46,510 nt of DNA, taken from assembly GCA_031260285.1 (NCBI GenBank), contig JAIRKD010000040.1, positions 1 through 46,510 on the forward strand. Direction: 5' to 3'. The position numbers and the translations under genes are program-made. Below the pieces are notes generated by a model that saw nothing but the letters and a program-made list of their open reading frames with translations, did not search any database and was not told where the DNA came from. How positions within the stretch are numbered: the first letter of the stretch is position 1; each line of letters opens with the position of its first letter. Positions 17,318 through 26,133 of this stretch are shown in pieces. The stretch is from Gemmatimonadota bacterium (lineage in GTDB: Bacteria; Gemmatimonadota; Gemmatimonadetes; Longimicrobiales; Longimicrobiaceae).

Positions 17318-17999
17318 GGCGACACCCGGGGGAGAAGGTGATCCAACAATGGGACAGGAGCTGTATGACTACGGACCGGCCAAACGGCCTGAATGTCCGG
17401 CTCATGACAAGCCGGGGAGCACCGCGAAGACCTGATCTCCCGAAAGAAAGGGAAGGAATCATCGGACAAAACCGATCTGTTCCCCGCTTGATTCCGGTAC
17501 TCCGGGAATAACTTCAGTGCTTCAGGAAAACAGTCTCAGCCAGGCAGAAGACAACCCAACACGGACGGGAACCAGACACCAGCTCTATGGAGGACAGGGG
17601 GAACAACCAGCCTCAATCCGCTGGCGCCCCCGGCAGCAACTCGAAAGGAACAACAAAAAGAAGGGGGAGAAAGCATCGCCATCTCCCGATGACTGACTAA
17701 CCTCCTGAATGCAGGGTAAAGCAAATATCGAAAAAAATCAAGGATTTTCCTGTTATGCCTCCGGAGCGAGAAGAAAACACAGAGAACCGGCCTGTTGCGA
17801 CAGTTCTCTATGCCTGGGCAAAAATGAACGGAAAGGAATAATGAGGATAGAGTGAACAAGCCCCGGATCCCCCGCCCTGCTACTCCGGCTCCGCTCCGCT
17901 GCCTTTAAAACTCCGAGAACAGCCTTGTTTCCTCCTCGCCCAGCTTCTCCGGCACCTTCCTATCCATCCTCACCAGGAGATCACCCCACACCCCCAACC
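17318..17999. other. 682-bp gap between RHS gene and ychF
   Basis: No convincing gene; a minus-strand frame at 17536-17859 has no family features. It is less GC-rich than the flanking operons. A hairpin at about 17779-17807 (AGAGAAC...GTTCTCT, with an inner TGT-TGCG-ACA) is followed on the minus strand by GTGTTTTCTTCT and could terminate ychF. A second small stem, CCGGCT/AGCCGG, lies near 17397-17414. The RHS promoter is probably in 17318-17500 but no clear boxes were found. Confidence 0.4.
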
Positions 18000-19100
18000 C
18001 TACACGTTGAACCGGAACAACAGAATATCCCCATCCGCGACGAGGTATTCCTTGCCTTCCGAGCGCATCAGCCCCTGATCACGAGCCACCTTCACGCTCC
18101 CTGTGCGCACAAAATCATTCCAGCCCACCGTCTCCGCGCGGATGAAGCCACGCTGGAAGTCCGAGTGAATCACCCCCGCGGCCTCCGGAGCCTTCGCGCC
18201 GATCGGGATTGTCCAGGCGCGCACTTCCTTTTCACCCGCCGTGAAGTACGTCTGAAGGCCAAGCAGCCGGTAGCCCGAGCGGATCAGCCGGTTGAGGCCG
18301 GGCTCCTCCAGACCCAGAGAGGTGAGGAACTCATCCCGCTGATCAGCGGGAAGCTCCGAGAGCTCCGATTCAATCCGGCTCGAAATGGGAATGACCTCCG
18401 CCAGTTCGCCACTGGCCGTCACCGCCGTCCGCAGCGCGCTGACGTATGCATTCTCCCCCTCCGGCAGATCCGACTCAGCCACGTTGGCGAGGTATACAAC
18501 CGGCTTCGAGGTCAGCAGGTTGAACGAGCGGAGGAGCACTTCCTCCTCGCTGGAGGTCTCAACCGAGCGCGCTGAGCGACCTTCCGAGAGCGCTTCAAAG
18601 AGCCGCTCCAGAAGACCAAGCTCCGCGCGGGCGTCACGATCCCCTCCCCGGGCACCCTTCCGGACCCGCTCCAGCCGTTTCTCGACAACCGACAGGTCAG
18701 CAAGCACAAGCTCCAGATTGATCACTTCGCGGTCCCGCACCGGATCAATCCCACCCATCACGTGAACCACATCCGTGTCGTCAAAGCAGCGGACCACATG
18801 AACAATCGCATCCGTCTCACGGATGTTGGCAAGGAACTGGTTGCCCAGCCCTTCCCCTTCCGAGGCACCCTTCACCAGACCTGCGATATCCACAAACTGG
18901 ACAACAGCGGGGATCGTCTGCCGGGGGCCGATCTTCTCCGTGAGCAGGGTAAGACGGGCGTCCGGGACCTCAACCATCCCGACGTTGGGCTCCACGGTAC
19001 AGAAGGGATAGTTCGCGGCTTCAGCGCCGGCGGCGGTCAACGCATTGAAGAGCGTTGACTTCCCCACATTCGGAAGCCCCACGATTCCAAGTCTCAGCAT
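18000..19100 (-). CDS. ychF: Redox-regulated ATPase YchF (OBG-family)
   Basis: 366 residues, full length. G1 GLPNVGKST (8-16), G3 [20 protein letters not shown], and YLANVAESD in place of the NKxD guanine motif, which in this family gives ATP preference. A coiled-coil insertion (about 130-200) and a C-terminal TGS domain ([16 protein letters not shown] ... [13 protein letters not shown]) complete the match. YchF binds ribosomes. Start ATG at 19100. ychF and pth are adjacent in many bacteria; here they are separated by a terminator and palindromic repeats. Confidence 0.97.
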   Translation of the reverse strand: MLRLGIVGLPNVGKSTLFNALTAAGAEAANYPFCTVEPNVGMVEVPDARLTLLTEKIGPRQTIPAVVQFVDIAGLVKGASEGEGLGNQFLANIRETDAIVHVVRCFDDTDVVHVMGGIDPVRDREVINLELVLADLSVVEKRLERVRKGARGGDRDARAELGLLERLFEALSEGRSARSVETSSEEEVLLRSFNLLTSKPVVYLANVAESDLPEGENAYVSALRTAVTASGELAEVIPISSRIESELSELPADQRDEFLTSLGLEEPGLNRLIRSGYRLLGLQTYFTAGEKEVRAWTIPIGAKAPEAAGVIHSDFQRGFIRAETVGWNDFVRTGSVKVARDQGLMRSEGKEYLVADGDILLFRFNV

Positions 19101-19275
19101 GTCCGGATATCCTTCAGCAGATCGAGTTCAACAGAGTCATGACTTCCCCACGGAAAGCGCCGCGGTTCTGAGCGCAGGCGGAGGAAAATAACCACCCCGG
19201 CAGCGGGAGCCAAAAATCGGTACCACCCGGGGGTGAGGATGGCGGAAGGTGTACGTCAGAATGGGGGAAAATCGG

Positions 19276-19354
19276 GTAGGGGCGACCGGCCGGTCGCCCC
19301 TACGGGCGGGGGGGGAATCGGTTCAACGGGCGACCACAGGTCGCCCCTACGGGC
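19276..19354. repeat. Pair of REP-like palindromes
   Basis: A 28-bp perfect palindrome at 19276-19303 (GTAGGGGCGACC around a GGCCGG centre) is followed at 19328-19350 by a related imperfect stem, GGGCGACC - ACA - GGTCGCCC, which ends with the same CTACGGGCG tail. This looks like a REP/BIME-type intergenic repeat pair. The same GTAGGGGCGACC...GGTCGCCCCTAC theme is widespread in environmental genomes. Confidence 0.8.
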
Positions 19355-19432
19355 GTGACCGTACAACAGACGATATCGTGGGCGTCCTGGATGACGGCAG
19401 ATTCCGCGCGCGGGGGTACAAAGCGGACTTTC

Positions 19433-19455
19433 AAAAAAACCGCGGCCTGTTCCGC
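19433..19455 (-). terminator. Intrinsic terminator after pth
   Basis: On the minus strand GCGG - AACAGG - CCGC then GG and seven T. The stem is short but the T-tract is strong, and it starts right at the pth stop codon. Confidence 0.6.
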
Positions 19456-20033
19456 TACTGGTTGCAGCGGTTCATTGCCGCTTCAATCCCGTTCTGGACC
19501 CAGAGGTCCACACAGTCGGTCACCGCATCCATCGCGCTGAGCAGAACCTCCCGGTCCGCGCGCGGGGGTGCGGAGAGAACCCAGTCCGCCTTCGGAACGC
19601 CGGGTGGAGGCGCTCCCACCCCGATCCGCAGACGCGCGTAGTCAAGCGTGCCAAGCGCCTCCTGGACTGACTTCAGGCCGTTATGTCCACCCGCGCTCCC
19701 CCCCGCGCGGAAGCGGATCCGGCCGACCTCCAGAGCCATCTCATCCACCACAACCAGGAGATCGCGAACCAGATCAAACCCTTCCTTCTTCGACAGCCCG
19801 GCCAGCACCCGACCGCTCCGGTTCATATAGGTGTAGGGCTTCACCACCTGAATCGCGACCGTCCCTGCCCGGCCGCGCGCCACACCCGCGTTCCCCTGCT
19901 CCCGGAAGCGGCCGAGGCCATAGCGATCCGCAAGGCGATCGGCCAGCCACCATGCCACATTGTGGCGCGTCATGGAATACTCCGGCCCGGGGTTCCCCAG
20001 GCAGAGGATCGTCTTCGGGATCGTCTCCGTCAC
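19455..20033 (-). CDS. pth: Peptidyl-tRNA hydrolase
   Basis: 192 residues. Releases tRNA from stalled peptidyl-tRNA. Motifs: LCLGNPGPEY (Asn14), TRHNVAWWLAD (catalytic His24), VVVDEMALEVGRIRFR and GSAGGHNGLKSV, all in canonical order. Start is GTG at 20033, 3 bases after the rplY/ctc stop. The prs-ctc-pth-ychF order is a classic conserved cluster. Confidence 0.96.
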   Translation of the reverse strand: MTETIPKTILCLGNPGPEYSMTRHNVAWWLADRLADRYGLGRFREQGNAGVARGRAGTVAIQVVKPYTYMNRSGRVLAGLSKKEGFDLVRDLLVVVDEMALEVGRIRFRAGGSAGGHNGLKSVQEALGTLDYARLRIGVGAPPPGVPKADWVLSAPPRADREVLLSAMDAVTDCVDLWVQNGIEAAMNRCNQ

Positions 20034-20036
20034 ACC

Positions 20037-20675
20037 TCACTCCGTATCGGCTTCTTCTGCATCAGATTCTTCGGGGGATTCACCCGCACGCTCCGGCTCC
20101 TCTTCCTCCACCTCAGGCTCCGGCGCGATCGGCTGTGTCACCGAGCAGACCACAAGTTCGGGGTCGTTCAGAACTGTCACACCAGGGACGGCCACATCCT
20201 TCACATGAATGGATTCACCCAGGTGAAGGTGGGTCAGATCCAGCTCGATCTCCGAGGGGATGTCAGCGGGAAGGCACTCCACGGAAAGCTCCCGCAGGAC
20301 CTCATGAAGAACGCCGCTCTCCTCATGAACCCCGACGGGCGCACCCTGGAACCGGATCGGTATATTGACCTGCAGCTTCTCCCCGGCGCGCACCTGGAAG
20401 AAGTCGACGTGAAGGATCTGCGGCCGCCAGGGGTGCCGCTGAACCTCCCGGATCAGCGTCTGAACCGGGGGAGCGCCCTCCACCTGAAGGTCGATGATTG
20501 TGTTGTCGGGGTTGATCGACGCGAGCAGCAGTTCCAGCTCGTGCCGATCAAGCACCAGCGACCGGTCCTGAACGCCATGGCCGTAGGCCACAGCCGGAAC
20601 CCGACCTTCATTCCTCAGCTTCCGGGCGACACCCTTCCCGCCTTCACTCCGTACCCCAGCCTTCAACGTGACCAT
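20037..20675 (-). CDS. rplY: 50S ribosomal protein L25/Ctc
   Basis: 212 residues, the long CTC form: an N-terminal L25 domain (VARKLRNEGRVPAVAYGHG; LIREVQRHPWRPQILHVDFFQV) and a C-terminal TL5-like beta domain (VNIPIRFQGAPVGVHEESG; LPADIPSEIELDLTHLHLGESI), ending in an acidic Glu-rich tail. Binds 5S rRNA. Start ATG at 20675. Lies between prs and pth on the same strand. Confidence 0.96.
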   Translation of the reverse strand: MVTLKAGVRSEGGKGVARKLRNEGRVPAVAYGHGVQDRSLVLDRHELELLLASINPDNTIIDLQVEGAPPVQTLIREVQRHPWRPQILHVDFFQVRAGEKLQVNIPIRFQGAPVGVHEESGVLHEVLRELSVECLPADIPSEIELDLTHLHLGESIHVKDVAVPGVTVLNDPELVVCSVTQPIAPEPEVEEEEPERAGESPEESDAEEADTE

Positions 20676-20732
20676 GCGAAACCTCTCCGTTGGAGATCGT
20701 TCGCCTCCGGCGACGTGGCCGGAGCGCCAGCG

Positions 20733-21692
20733 TCAGTCGAAGAGCGAGCTCACAGACTCGTTGGAGTGGGTGTACCGGATCGCCTGGGCGATCAGATCGC
20801 CAACCGAAAGCACGGTCAACTGGGGGAAATGTTTTTCCTCCGGAATGTTGATCGTATTGGTGACCACCACCTCCTTGACCGGGGAGTTGCGAAGTCGCTC
20901 AACCGCCGGCCCCGAGAGGAGCGCGTGTGTAGCGCAGCAATAAACGTCCCGCGCGCCGCGCGCCTTCAGGGCGCTGACTGCTTCGGCCATGGTTCCGCCG
21001 GTATCAATCAGGTCATCCGCGAGGAGACAGTCACGGCCATCCACGTCACCGATCACGTGCAGGACTTCCGCGACGTTGGCGGTCGGCCGGCGCTTGTCGA
21101 TGATGCCGATGGTTGCGTCAATCCGCTTCGCGAAGCCACGCGCCATCTTTGCGGCTCCAACGTCCGGAGCGACAACCACCGGCCGGTGCAGTCCCTTCTC
21201 CTTGAAGTACCGGGTGAGGACAGGAGCCGCGTACAGATGATCAACGGGGATGTCGAAGAAGCCCTGGAGCTGGTGCTGATGGAAATCGATCGCGAGAACG
21301 CGGTCGGCACCGGCGGTGGTTATCATGTTTGCGCAGAGCTTCGCGCCGATCGCCACCCGCGGCTGGTCCTTCCGGTCCTGCCGGGCGTACCCGAAGTAGG
21401 GCACCACCGCCGTGATACGCGCGGCAGAGGCGCGACGGGCGGCGTCGATCAGCAGAAGAAGCTCAAGAATCGTATCCGCCGGGGGCGGAGTGGACTGGAG
21501 AATGAACAGGTCACGGCCACGCACATTCTCATCAATCCGGACAAAGATCTCACCGTCAGCAAACCGGCGGATCGTCCGGCCACCAAGCGGAACACCCAGC
21601 GTCCGGGAGACTTCCTCGGCGAGCATCGTGTTGGCGGAGCCGGAGAGAACCATCAGCGGCCTTGCGGCGGCGCTCGCAAAAGGATCAGACAT
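20733..21692 (-). CDS. prs: Ribose-phosphate pyrophosphokinase
   Basis: 319 residues. Makes PRPP from ribose-5-phosphate and ATP for nucleotide, His and Trp synthesis. Motifs: RRFADGEIFVRIDENVRG, GYARQDRKDQPR, DFHQHQLQGFFDIPVDHL (usually DLHADQIQGFFD), VVVAPDVGAAKMA and the PRPP loop DDLIDTGGT. Start ATG at 21692 is preferred; an in-frame GTG at 21713 would add 7 residues without the family match. First protein gene after tRNA-Gln. Confidence 0.95.
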   Translation of the reverse strand: MSDPFASAAARPLMVLSGSANTMLAEEVSRTLGVPLGGRTIRRFADGEIFVRIDENVRGRDLFILQSTPPPADTILELLLLIDAARRASAARITAVVPYFGYARQDRKDQPRVAIGAKLCANMITTAGADRVLAIDFHQHQLQGFFDIPVDHLYAAPVLTRYFKEKGLHRPVVVAPDVGAAKMARGFAKRIDATIGIIDKRRPTANVAEVLHVIGDVDGRDCLLADDLIDTGGTMAEAVSALKARGARDVYCCATHALLSGPAVERLRNSPVKEVVVTNTINIPEEKHFPQLTVLSVGDLIAQAIRYTHSNESVSSLFD

Positions 21693-21821
21693 GGGGTAAA
21701 CGTTGCGGATCACCCAGAGTGAAACGGCCCGGCAGCAGAAACATGGAAACCGGGACCGTCAGAAAACCGCCGGCACAGAAGCTCCGGCGAATCGCGGCTG
21801 AACCTTTATGCCGCGCAACAG

Positions 21822-21892
21822 CTCCCCCCCCACGATTCGAACGTGGATCAGCGGTTCCAAAGGCCGCTGTGTTGCCCTTACACCAGGGGGGA
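21822..21892 (-). tRNA. tRNA-Gln (anticodon TTG)
   Basis: Folds as a cloverleaf. Acceptor TCCCCCC/GGGGGGA (7 bp); D stem GTGT/ACAC; anticodon stem GCGGC/ACCGC with loop CTTTGGA (anticodon TTG = plus-strand 21858-21860); T stem CCACG/CGTGG with loop TTCGAAT. The discriminator is G, and CCA is not encoded. The innermost anticodon pair is C-A rather than the C-G usually seen. It sits between ispE and prs. Confidence 0.93.
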
Positions 21893-22023
21893 TTCAGCAC
21901 CCGCACAGCTCCTGCGCGGGAACCGGGACAATCCGAAAATTTACCGACCGCCCGGAGAAGGGTCAATCCCGCAACCCCAGGCCGGGCCGATGATGCGGCC
22001 GCCTTCCCGCGTTCGGAACGACG

Positions 22024-22926
22024 TCAGTCCCGCAACACCGGGGCGGGCCAGTGGTCCAGGGTTGATGCCGGATAGCTCCCGACTCCGATCGCGGCAAAAG
22101 CGCGCTGGCACTGGCGCACGGCCTCGGCGGAATCAAACACTCCGAAAATCGCGGAGCCGCTTCCCGACAACAGGCTGATCCGGGCGCCATGCTTCCGAAG
22201 CAGCTCAAGGAAGCTGTTGTACCCGGGGATCTGCCTGCGGGCCACCAGCTCAAAATCGTTATGGGCGATGGCGGAAAGCGCCTCCCAGGAGGAGAGATCC
22301 GCCGCGTCCACTGTCAGCGGTGTGGTTGAGGGTGTGGTTCCGGGCGCGGAAGCAGCGCGGGCCTCATCAAGCGCGGCAAACGCGGGACCGGTGGGCAGAC
22401 GGATTCCGGCATCCACAACCAGGACAGGGCGGCTCGGCGGAGGCGGGAGCTGAAGAAGCCTCTCTCCCCGGCCCCAGGCAAGCGCAAAGGGAGATGCGCC
22501 CAGAAAGAAGGGGACGTCACTCCCGAGCTGTGCTCCCAGTTCCAGCAGCTTCCCGGAGCTCAGAGGATCACCGGACAGAGCATTAAGAGCGCGCAGGGTG
22601 GCGGCGGCATCGGAGCTTCCTCCCCCGAGACCGGCGGCGGAGGGGATCACCTTCTCCAGCCGGATCGAGATCGCAGGTGCGGTTCCCAGTGCCTCATGGA
22701 ATGCCAGTGCGGCTCTGTGAACGAGGTTATCCTCCGTTGGACCGACATGCACGGTGCCTGTGACCATCAGCTCGATCCCATCCCCCGCGCGGGTGATCTC
22801 CAGACGGTCGTTCAGCGATATGGCGCAGAAAACCGTTTCGAGGGAGTGGTATCCGGAGTCCTCCCGGGCGAGCACAACCAGCCGGAGGTTGACCTTGGCG
22901 ACAGGGGTGATCGTGACGCGGGTCAT
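22024..22926 (-). CDS. ispE: 4-diphosphocytidyl-2-C-methyl-D-erythritol kinase
   Basis: 300 residues, GHMP kinase of the MEP isoprenoid pathway. N-terminal AKVNLRLVVLAREDSGYHSLETVF, ATP loop PSAAGLGGGSSDAAAT, and C-terminal ISLLSGSGSAIFGVFDS. Length is normal. The ATG at 22926 overlaps the stop of the UPF0104 gene by 4 bp (22923-22926), making it the last of six coupled genes. It is followed by tRNA-Gln. Confidence 0.95.
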   Translation of the reverse strand: MTRVTITPVAKVNLRLVVLAREDSGYHSLETVFCAISLNDRLEITRAGDGIELMVTGTVHVGPTEDNLVHRAALAFHEALGTAPAISIRLEKVIPSAAGLGGGSSDAAATLRALNALSGDPLSSGKLLELGAQLGSDVPFFLGASPFALAWGRGERLLQLPPPPSRPVLVVDAGIRLPTGPAFAALDEARAASAPGTTPSTTPLTVDAADLSSWEALSAIAHNDFELVARRQIPGYNSFLELLRKHGARISLLSGSGSAIFGVFDSAEAVRQCQRAFAAIGVGSYPASTLDHWPAPVLRD

Positions 22927-24002
22927 GAGAGGTTGTTCCGGGAGCGGGATGTCGAGATCTCCTTCACAGCCTCATTCTCCACCGCCTCATTCTCCACCAC
23001 TGCTTCACTCCCCCGGACGTCCGACCAGGAGAGGTTGAAGCGGGAGAGGTACCAGACACCGATCAGCGTGACGGGCAGGAAGCCGGCGATATGGAAACCG
23101 ACGGCAAAGGAAATCGCCTGTGAACCCGGAACCCCCCAGATCCCCAGTCCGACACGGGCGGCAGCTTCGAAGGGACCGAAGAAGCCAGGAGAAGAGGGGA
23201 CCGCGGCCGCCAGCGCGATAATCGACTGCATGAAGACCGCGCCGGACCAGGGAACATGATCAATCCCGAAGGCGCGGAAGGCGAAGAAATAGGAAAGCGC
23301 GAGGAACGACCACTGGCCGATCGCGAGGATGAGGGAGATCGCGGAAAGCCGGATATCCGTCAGGATGCGAAGGCCGGCCGCAAACGCCCGCAGTGTCTCG
23401 ATAAAGGGGGCACGCAGACGTTCGGGGAGGAACCGGGAGAGAAGGCGCGCGATGCGTCCGGCGTACCGGGGAGCGGCGACGGCGAGGAGAAGAGCCCCCG
23501 CGGCAACTCCCATCACAACCGCGGCGGTCAGTGCCCAGCCCCGGAAGTCCACACCCCCGGGGCTCACCTCCGCCGGGAACGCGGGTGCTGCCATCGCGGC
23601 GAAGAGCAGCCCGATCAGAACAATCCCGTCGAGGAGCCGTTCGATCACCAGCGTGGCAAACGCCGCCGCGGCAGGGACCGGAGTCAGCCGTGAGAGCACA
23701 AACGCCCGCGCAAACTCACCCACCCGGGCGGGCAGGACGTTGTTGGCGGCAAACCCGATGAAGGTTGCGGCGGTCCGGGCTGAGAAGGGAGCCGGCGTAC
23801 CCAGGGGCCGCAGGAGGAACCCCCAGCGGAAAGCCCGGATATGGAATGCGCTGAGCGCGATGAGAATCGAGATCCCGAACTGGACCGGGTCCGCGTCGGA
23901 GATCCTCTGAACCACCTCCACCACGGAAACATCCCGGAGCGCCCACCCCAGCAGGAGAAGGCTGAGCAGGACCCCGAGGATCGTTCGTGACTTCAGACTC
24001 AT
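22923..24002 (-). CDS. UPF0104 / lysylphosphatidylglycerol synthase-type membrane protein
   Basis: 359 residues with about eight transmembrane helices. Family features: an N-terminal helix (TILGVLLSLLLLGWALRDV), FHIRAFRWGFLLRPLG, and FIGFAANNVLPARVGEFARAF, the conserved N-x-x-P-x-R-x-G-E signature of MprF/AglD-type flippase-like proteins. Only the membrane domain is present, without the catalytic aminoacyl-transferase part. The C-terminal tail carries a small ENEAV repeat from 15-bp tandem DNA. It overlaps both neighbours by 4 bp. Likely moves or senses a lipid; substrate unknown. Confidence 0.85.
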   Translation of the reverse strand: MSLKSRTILGVLLSLLLLGWALRDVSVVEVVQRISDADPVQFGISILIALSAFHIRAFRWGFLLRPLGTPAPFSARTAATFIGFAANNVLPARVGEFARAFVLSRLTPVPAAAAFATLVIERLLDGIVLIGLLFAAMAAPAFPAEVSPGGVDFRGWALTAAVVMGVAAGALLLAVAAPRYAGRIARLLSRFLPERLRAPFIETLRAFAAGLRILTDIRLSAISLILAIGQWSFLALSYFFAFRAFGIDHVPWSGAVFMQSIIALAAAVPSSPGFFGPFEAAARVGLGIWGVPGSQAISFAVGFHIAGFLPVTLIGVWYLSRFNLSWSDVRGSEAVVENEAVENEAVKEISTSRSRNNLS

Positions 24003-25405
24003 TCCCCGCGGGAGTCCGCTTCGAGGCTCAGTTCGAGCAGGTCGAAGAGTTCGCGGACCAGCGCCTCCAACGGCCGGGAGTCCAGAGGCTCACCACGAAC
24101 CGCCGCCTCAACGGCTTCACGCATCGCAGCCGCCTGCCGGAGAGCGCTCTCCCTGTCATGCAGAAGAGAGTTGATGAGAAGGGACGCTTCCGCATCTTCC
24201 AGTGAGGGACTGTCCGGGCTGATGTCCGGATTACCGGTGCTCTCCGGTTCCTCCGCCGGGCCGTCGCTGCAGGCAGCGTCTGCCTCCGGATCGTACAGGA
24301 GGTCTTCGATCGAGAGTCTGTCGAACGACGATTCGTCTTCATCCATCAACAGGTCGTCAATCGAGAGCCCGTCAACCAGCAGATCGTCAATCAGCAGATC
24401 ATCGATGGACAGTGCGGCAACAGGCGGCTCGTCCTCTGACAGCTGATTCTTCGACTGATGCTCTGCTGAGGGATCGGATGGCTCGTCCGTTGACTGATCA
24501 TCCGCCAGCAGCTGATCAATCAGGACGGTTTCCGGTTCCTCCTCGAACAGGCTTTCGATCGAAATGGCCTCAACCTCATCGGTACTGCTCTCCAGGAGGT
24601 TCTCGATGGAAACGATCCCGCCGTCGCTGTCCATCAGAAGCCCATCAAACGGGGCCGGATCTGCGTCTTCCTCCGTGGCCTCGTTCTCCTCGCCCTCGTT
24701 CTCCGCCTCGTCATCCATGAGCAGGTCGGTCATGGCGACAACATCACGGGCCTCTGCCTCCTGTTCCCCGTTCTCTTCCGCTTCATCCTCAACAAGCAGG
24801 AAGCCGATCGGGATGACCGCCGGCTCCGCTCCCCCGGGGGATTCCTCAGGCAGGTCGGCATCAGGCGTATCCGTATCCGATGCGTCGAAGAGAATATCCT
24901 CGATCAGAACCGCGAGGGTGGATTCCGCGAGGTCCGTGGCTTCGGTGGCTTCAAAGAAGAGTGCTTCGATGGATACAGCCGAAGTATCGGTATCAACAGG
25001 AACAGCGGCGGCATCCGATCCATCGGATCCGAGAGCGGACCAGCGTTCGAGGTAGTGCAGAACGCGGTTGTCCTCCTCACTGCCCCAGCCGCTGATTGTC
25101 AGGAGAAGAGTCTGGAGCTGATCCGCAGTGTCGCGAGCCAGGTCAAGGAGTTCGTCACTCCAGCTGACCCGGCCATCCGCGAGCGCCAGAGCGACCTCTT
25201 CCAGGGCACCGGCAAGCTGCGCAACCAGAGCCGCCCCGGCCATCTCCAGGCTTCCCCGGACGCCCATCGCAAGGCGAAGGACTTCAACCACATCCGGATG
25301 GTCGGACTGGTTCAGCGCACCCCGGAGCTGGTCGAGGAAGTCACAGGCCTCGCCAACAAAGTATTCATCAAGGCGATCAAGCCGATCGGGGTGATCCGAA
25401 GTCAT
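23999..25405 (-). CDS. Hpt-like protein with about 12 SIExLL-type motif repeats
   Basis: 468 residues in three parts. (a) Residues 10-105, helical, resemble a histidine phosphotransfer domain: [14 protein letters not shown] lines up with the RxAHTLKGxxxxxG motif, but the phospho-accepting His is Met47 here, so it cannot accept phosphate in the usual way. (b) Residues about 145-415, very acidic and probably disordered, carry about 12 copies of a hexapeptide (SIEALF, LIEDIL, SIENLL, SIESLF, LIDQLL, SIDDLL twice, [12 protein letters not shown] and looser ones). (c) A C-terminal helical region (416-468). It overlaps pdxJ and the UPF0104 gene by 4 bp on each side. No homologue of known function recognised; scaffold or docking roles are guesses. 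Confidence 0.7.
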   Translation of the reverse strand: MTSDHPDRLDRLDEYFVGEACDFLDQLRGALNQSDHPDVVEVLRLAMGVRGSLEMAGAALVAQLAGALEEVALALADGRVSWSDELLDLARDTADQLQTLLLTISGWGSEEDNRVLHYLERWSALGSDGSDAAAVPVDTDTSAVSIEALFFEATEATDLAESTLAVLIEDILFDASDTDTPDADLPEESPGGAEPAVIPIGFLLVEDEAEENGEQEAEARDVVAMTDLLMDDEAENEGEENEATEEDADPAPFDGLLMDSDGGIVSIENLLESSTDEVEAISIESLFEEEPETVLIDQLLADDQSTDEPSDPSAEHQSKNQLSEDEPPVAALSIDDLLIDDLLVDGLSIDDLLMDEDESSFDRLSIEDLLYDPEADAACSDGPAEEPESTGNPDISPDSPSLEDAEASLLINSLLHDRESALRQAAAMREAVEAAVRGEPLDSRPLEALVRELFDLLELSLEADSRGE

Positions 25406-26133
25406 ACTCCTCTCCTGGCGAAGCGGACGATGTCCTTCATCTCACGTACAGCGCGCTCCATTCCGACAAAAAGCGCATGCGCCATGATCGAGTGTCCGAT
25501 GTTCAGCTCTTCGATCTCGGGAATCTCTGCAACCGGACCAACGTTGAGGCAGGTAAGCCCGTGGCCCGCATGCACCGACAGCCCGAGAGACCGGCCCAGT
25601 GCGGCGGCGCGGCGGAGGCGGGCCAGCTGCCGCTCCTTCTCCGCCCCTGAGGCAAGTGCGTATTCGCCGGTATGGAGCTCCACCGCTTCAACGCCCAGAT
25701 CAAGCGCCGCGCGGATGGTATCGGGTTCAGGATCGATGAACAGGGAGGTCCGGATGCCCGCGTCCCGGAGGCGACAGACGGCCGTTTCGAGCGCGGATCC
25801 ACCCACGGGTGAGGGGATCGCAAGCCCGCCCTCCGTGGTGACCTCTTCGCGCCGCTCGGGGACGAGGGTGACCTGCGCCGGCAGCCAGGCCACCGCGAGA
25901 TCCACAATCTCCGGGGCAACCGCCATCTCTAGGTTGATCGGGGTGCGGGCGGTGCGCAGAAGCAGCTCCACATCCCGGTCCTGAATGTGGCGGCGGTCTT
26001 CGCGGAGGTGAACCGTGATTCCGTCCGCGCCACCGATTTCGGCGAGCACCGCCGCGCGAACCGGGTCCGGCTCGTCGGTACGGCGTGCCTGACGGACCGT
26101 CGCGACGTGATCGATGTTGATATAGAGTCTCAC
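25402..26133 (-). CDS. pdxJ: Pyridoxine 5'-phosphate synthase
   Basis: 243 residues. Condenses aminoacetone phosphate and deoxyxylulose phosphate to PNP in the DXP-dependent vitamin B6 pathway. Motifs: [52 protein letters not shown]-type [19 protein letters not shown], and [12 protein letters not shown]. Start is GTG at 26133, overlapping the upstream stop (GTGA). The stop overlaps the next ATG by 4 bp. Confidence 0.97.
   Translation of the reverse strand: MRLYINIDHVATVRQARRTDEPDPVRAAVLAEIGGADGITVHLREDRRHIQDRDVELLLRTARTPINLEMAVAPEIVDLAVAWLPAQVTLVPERREEVTTEGGLAIPSPVGGSALETAVCRLRDAGIRTSLFIDPEPDTIRAALDLGVEAVELHTGEYALASGAEKERQLARLRRAAALGRSLGLSVHAGHGLTCLNVGPVAEIPEIEELNIGHSIMAHALFVGMERAVREMKDIVRFARRGV

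Noticed and set aside
17536-17859. 107-codon minus-strand frame between RHS and ychF
   Set aside because: Cys/Phe/Arg-rich, no domain and no RBS; likely chance.
19276-19354. CRISPR array
   Set aside because: Only two related palindromes with unequal spacing; no regular repeat-spacer pattern or cas genes.
19683-21722. 679-codon plus-strand frame
   Set aside because: Antisense to pth, rplY and prs, which match known families; long open shadows are common in GC-rich DNA.
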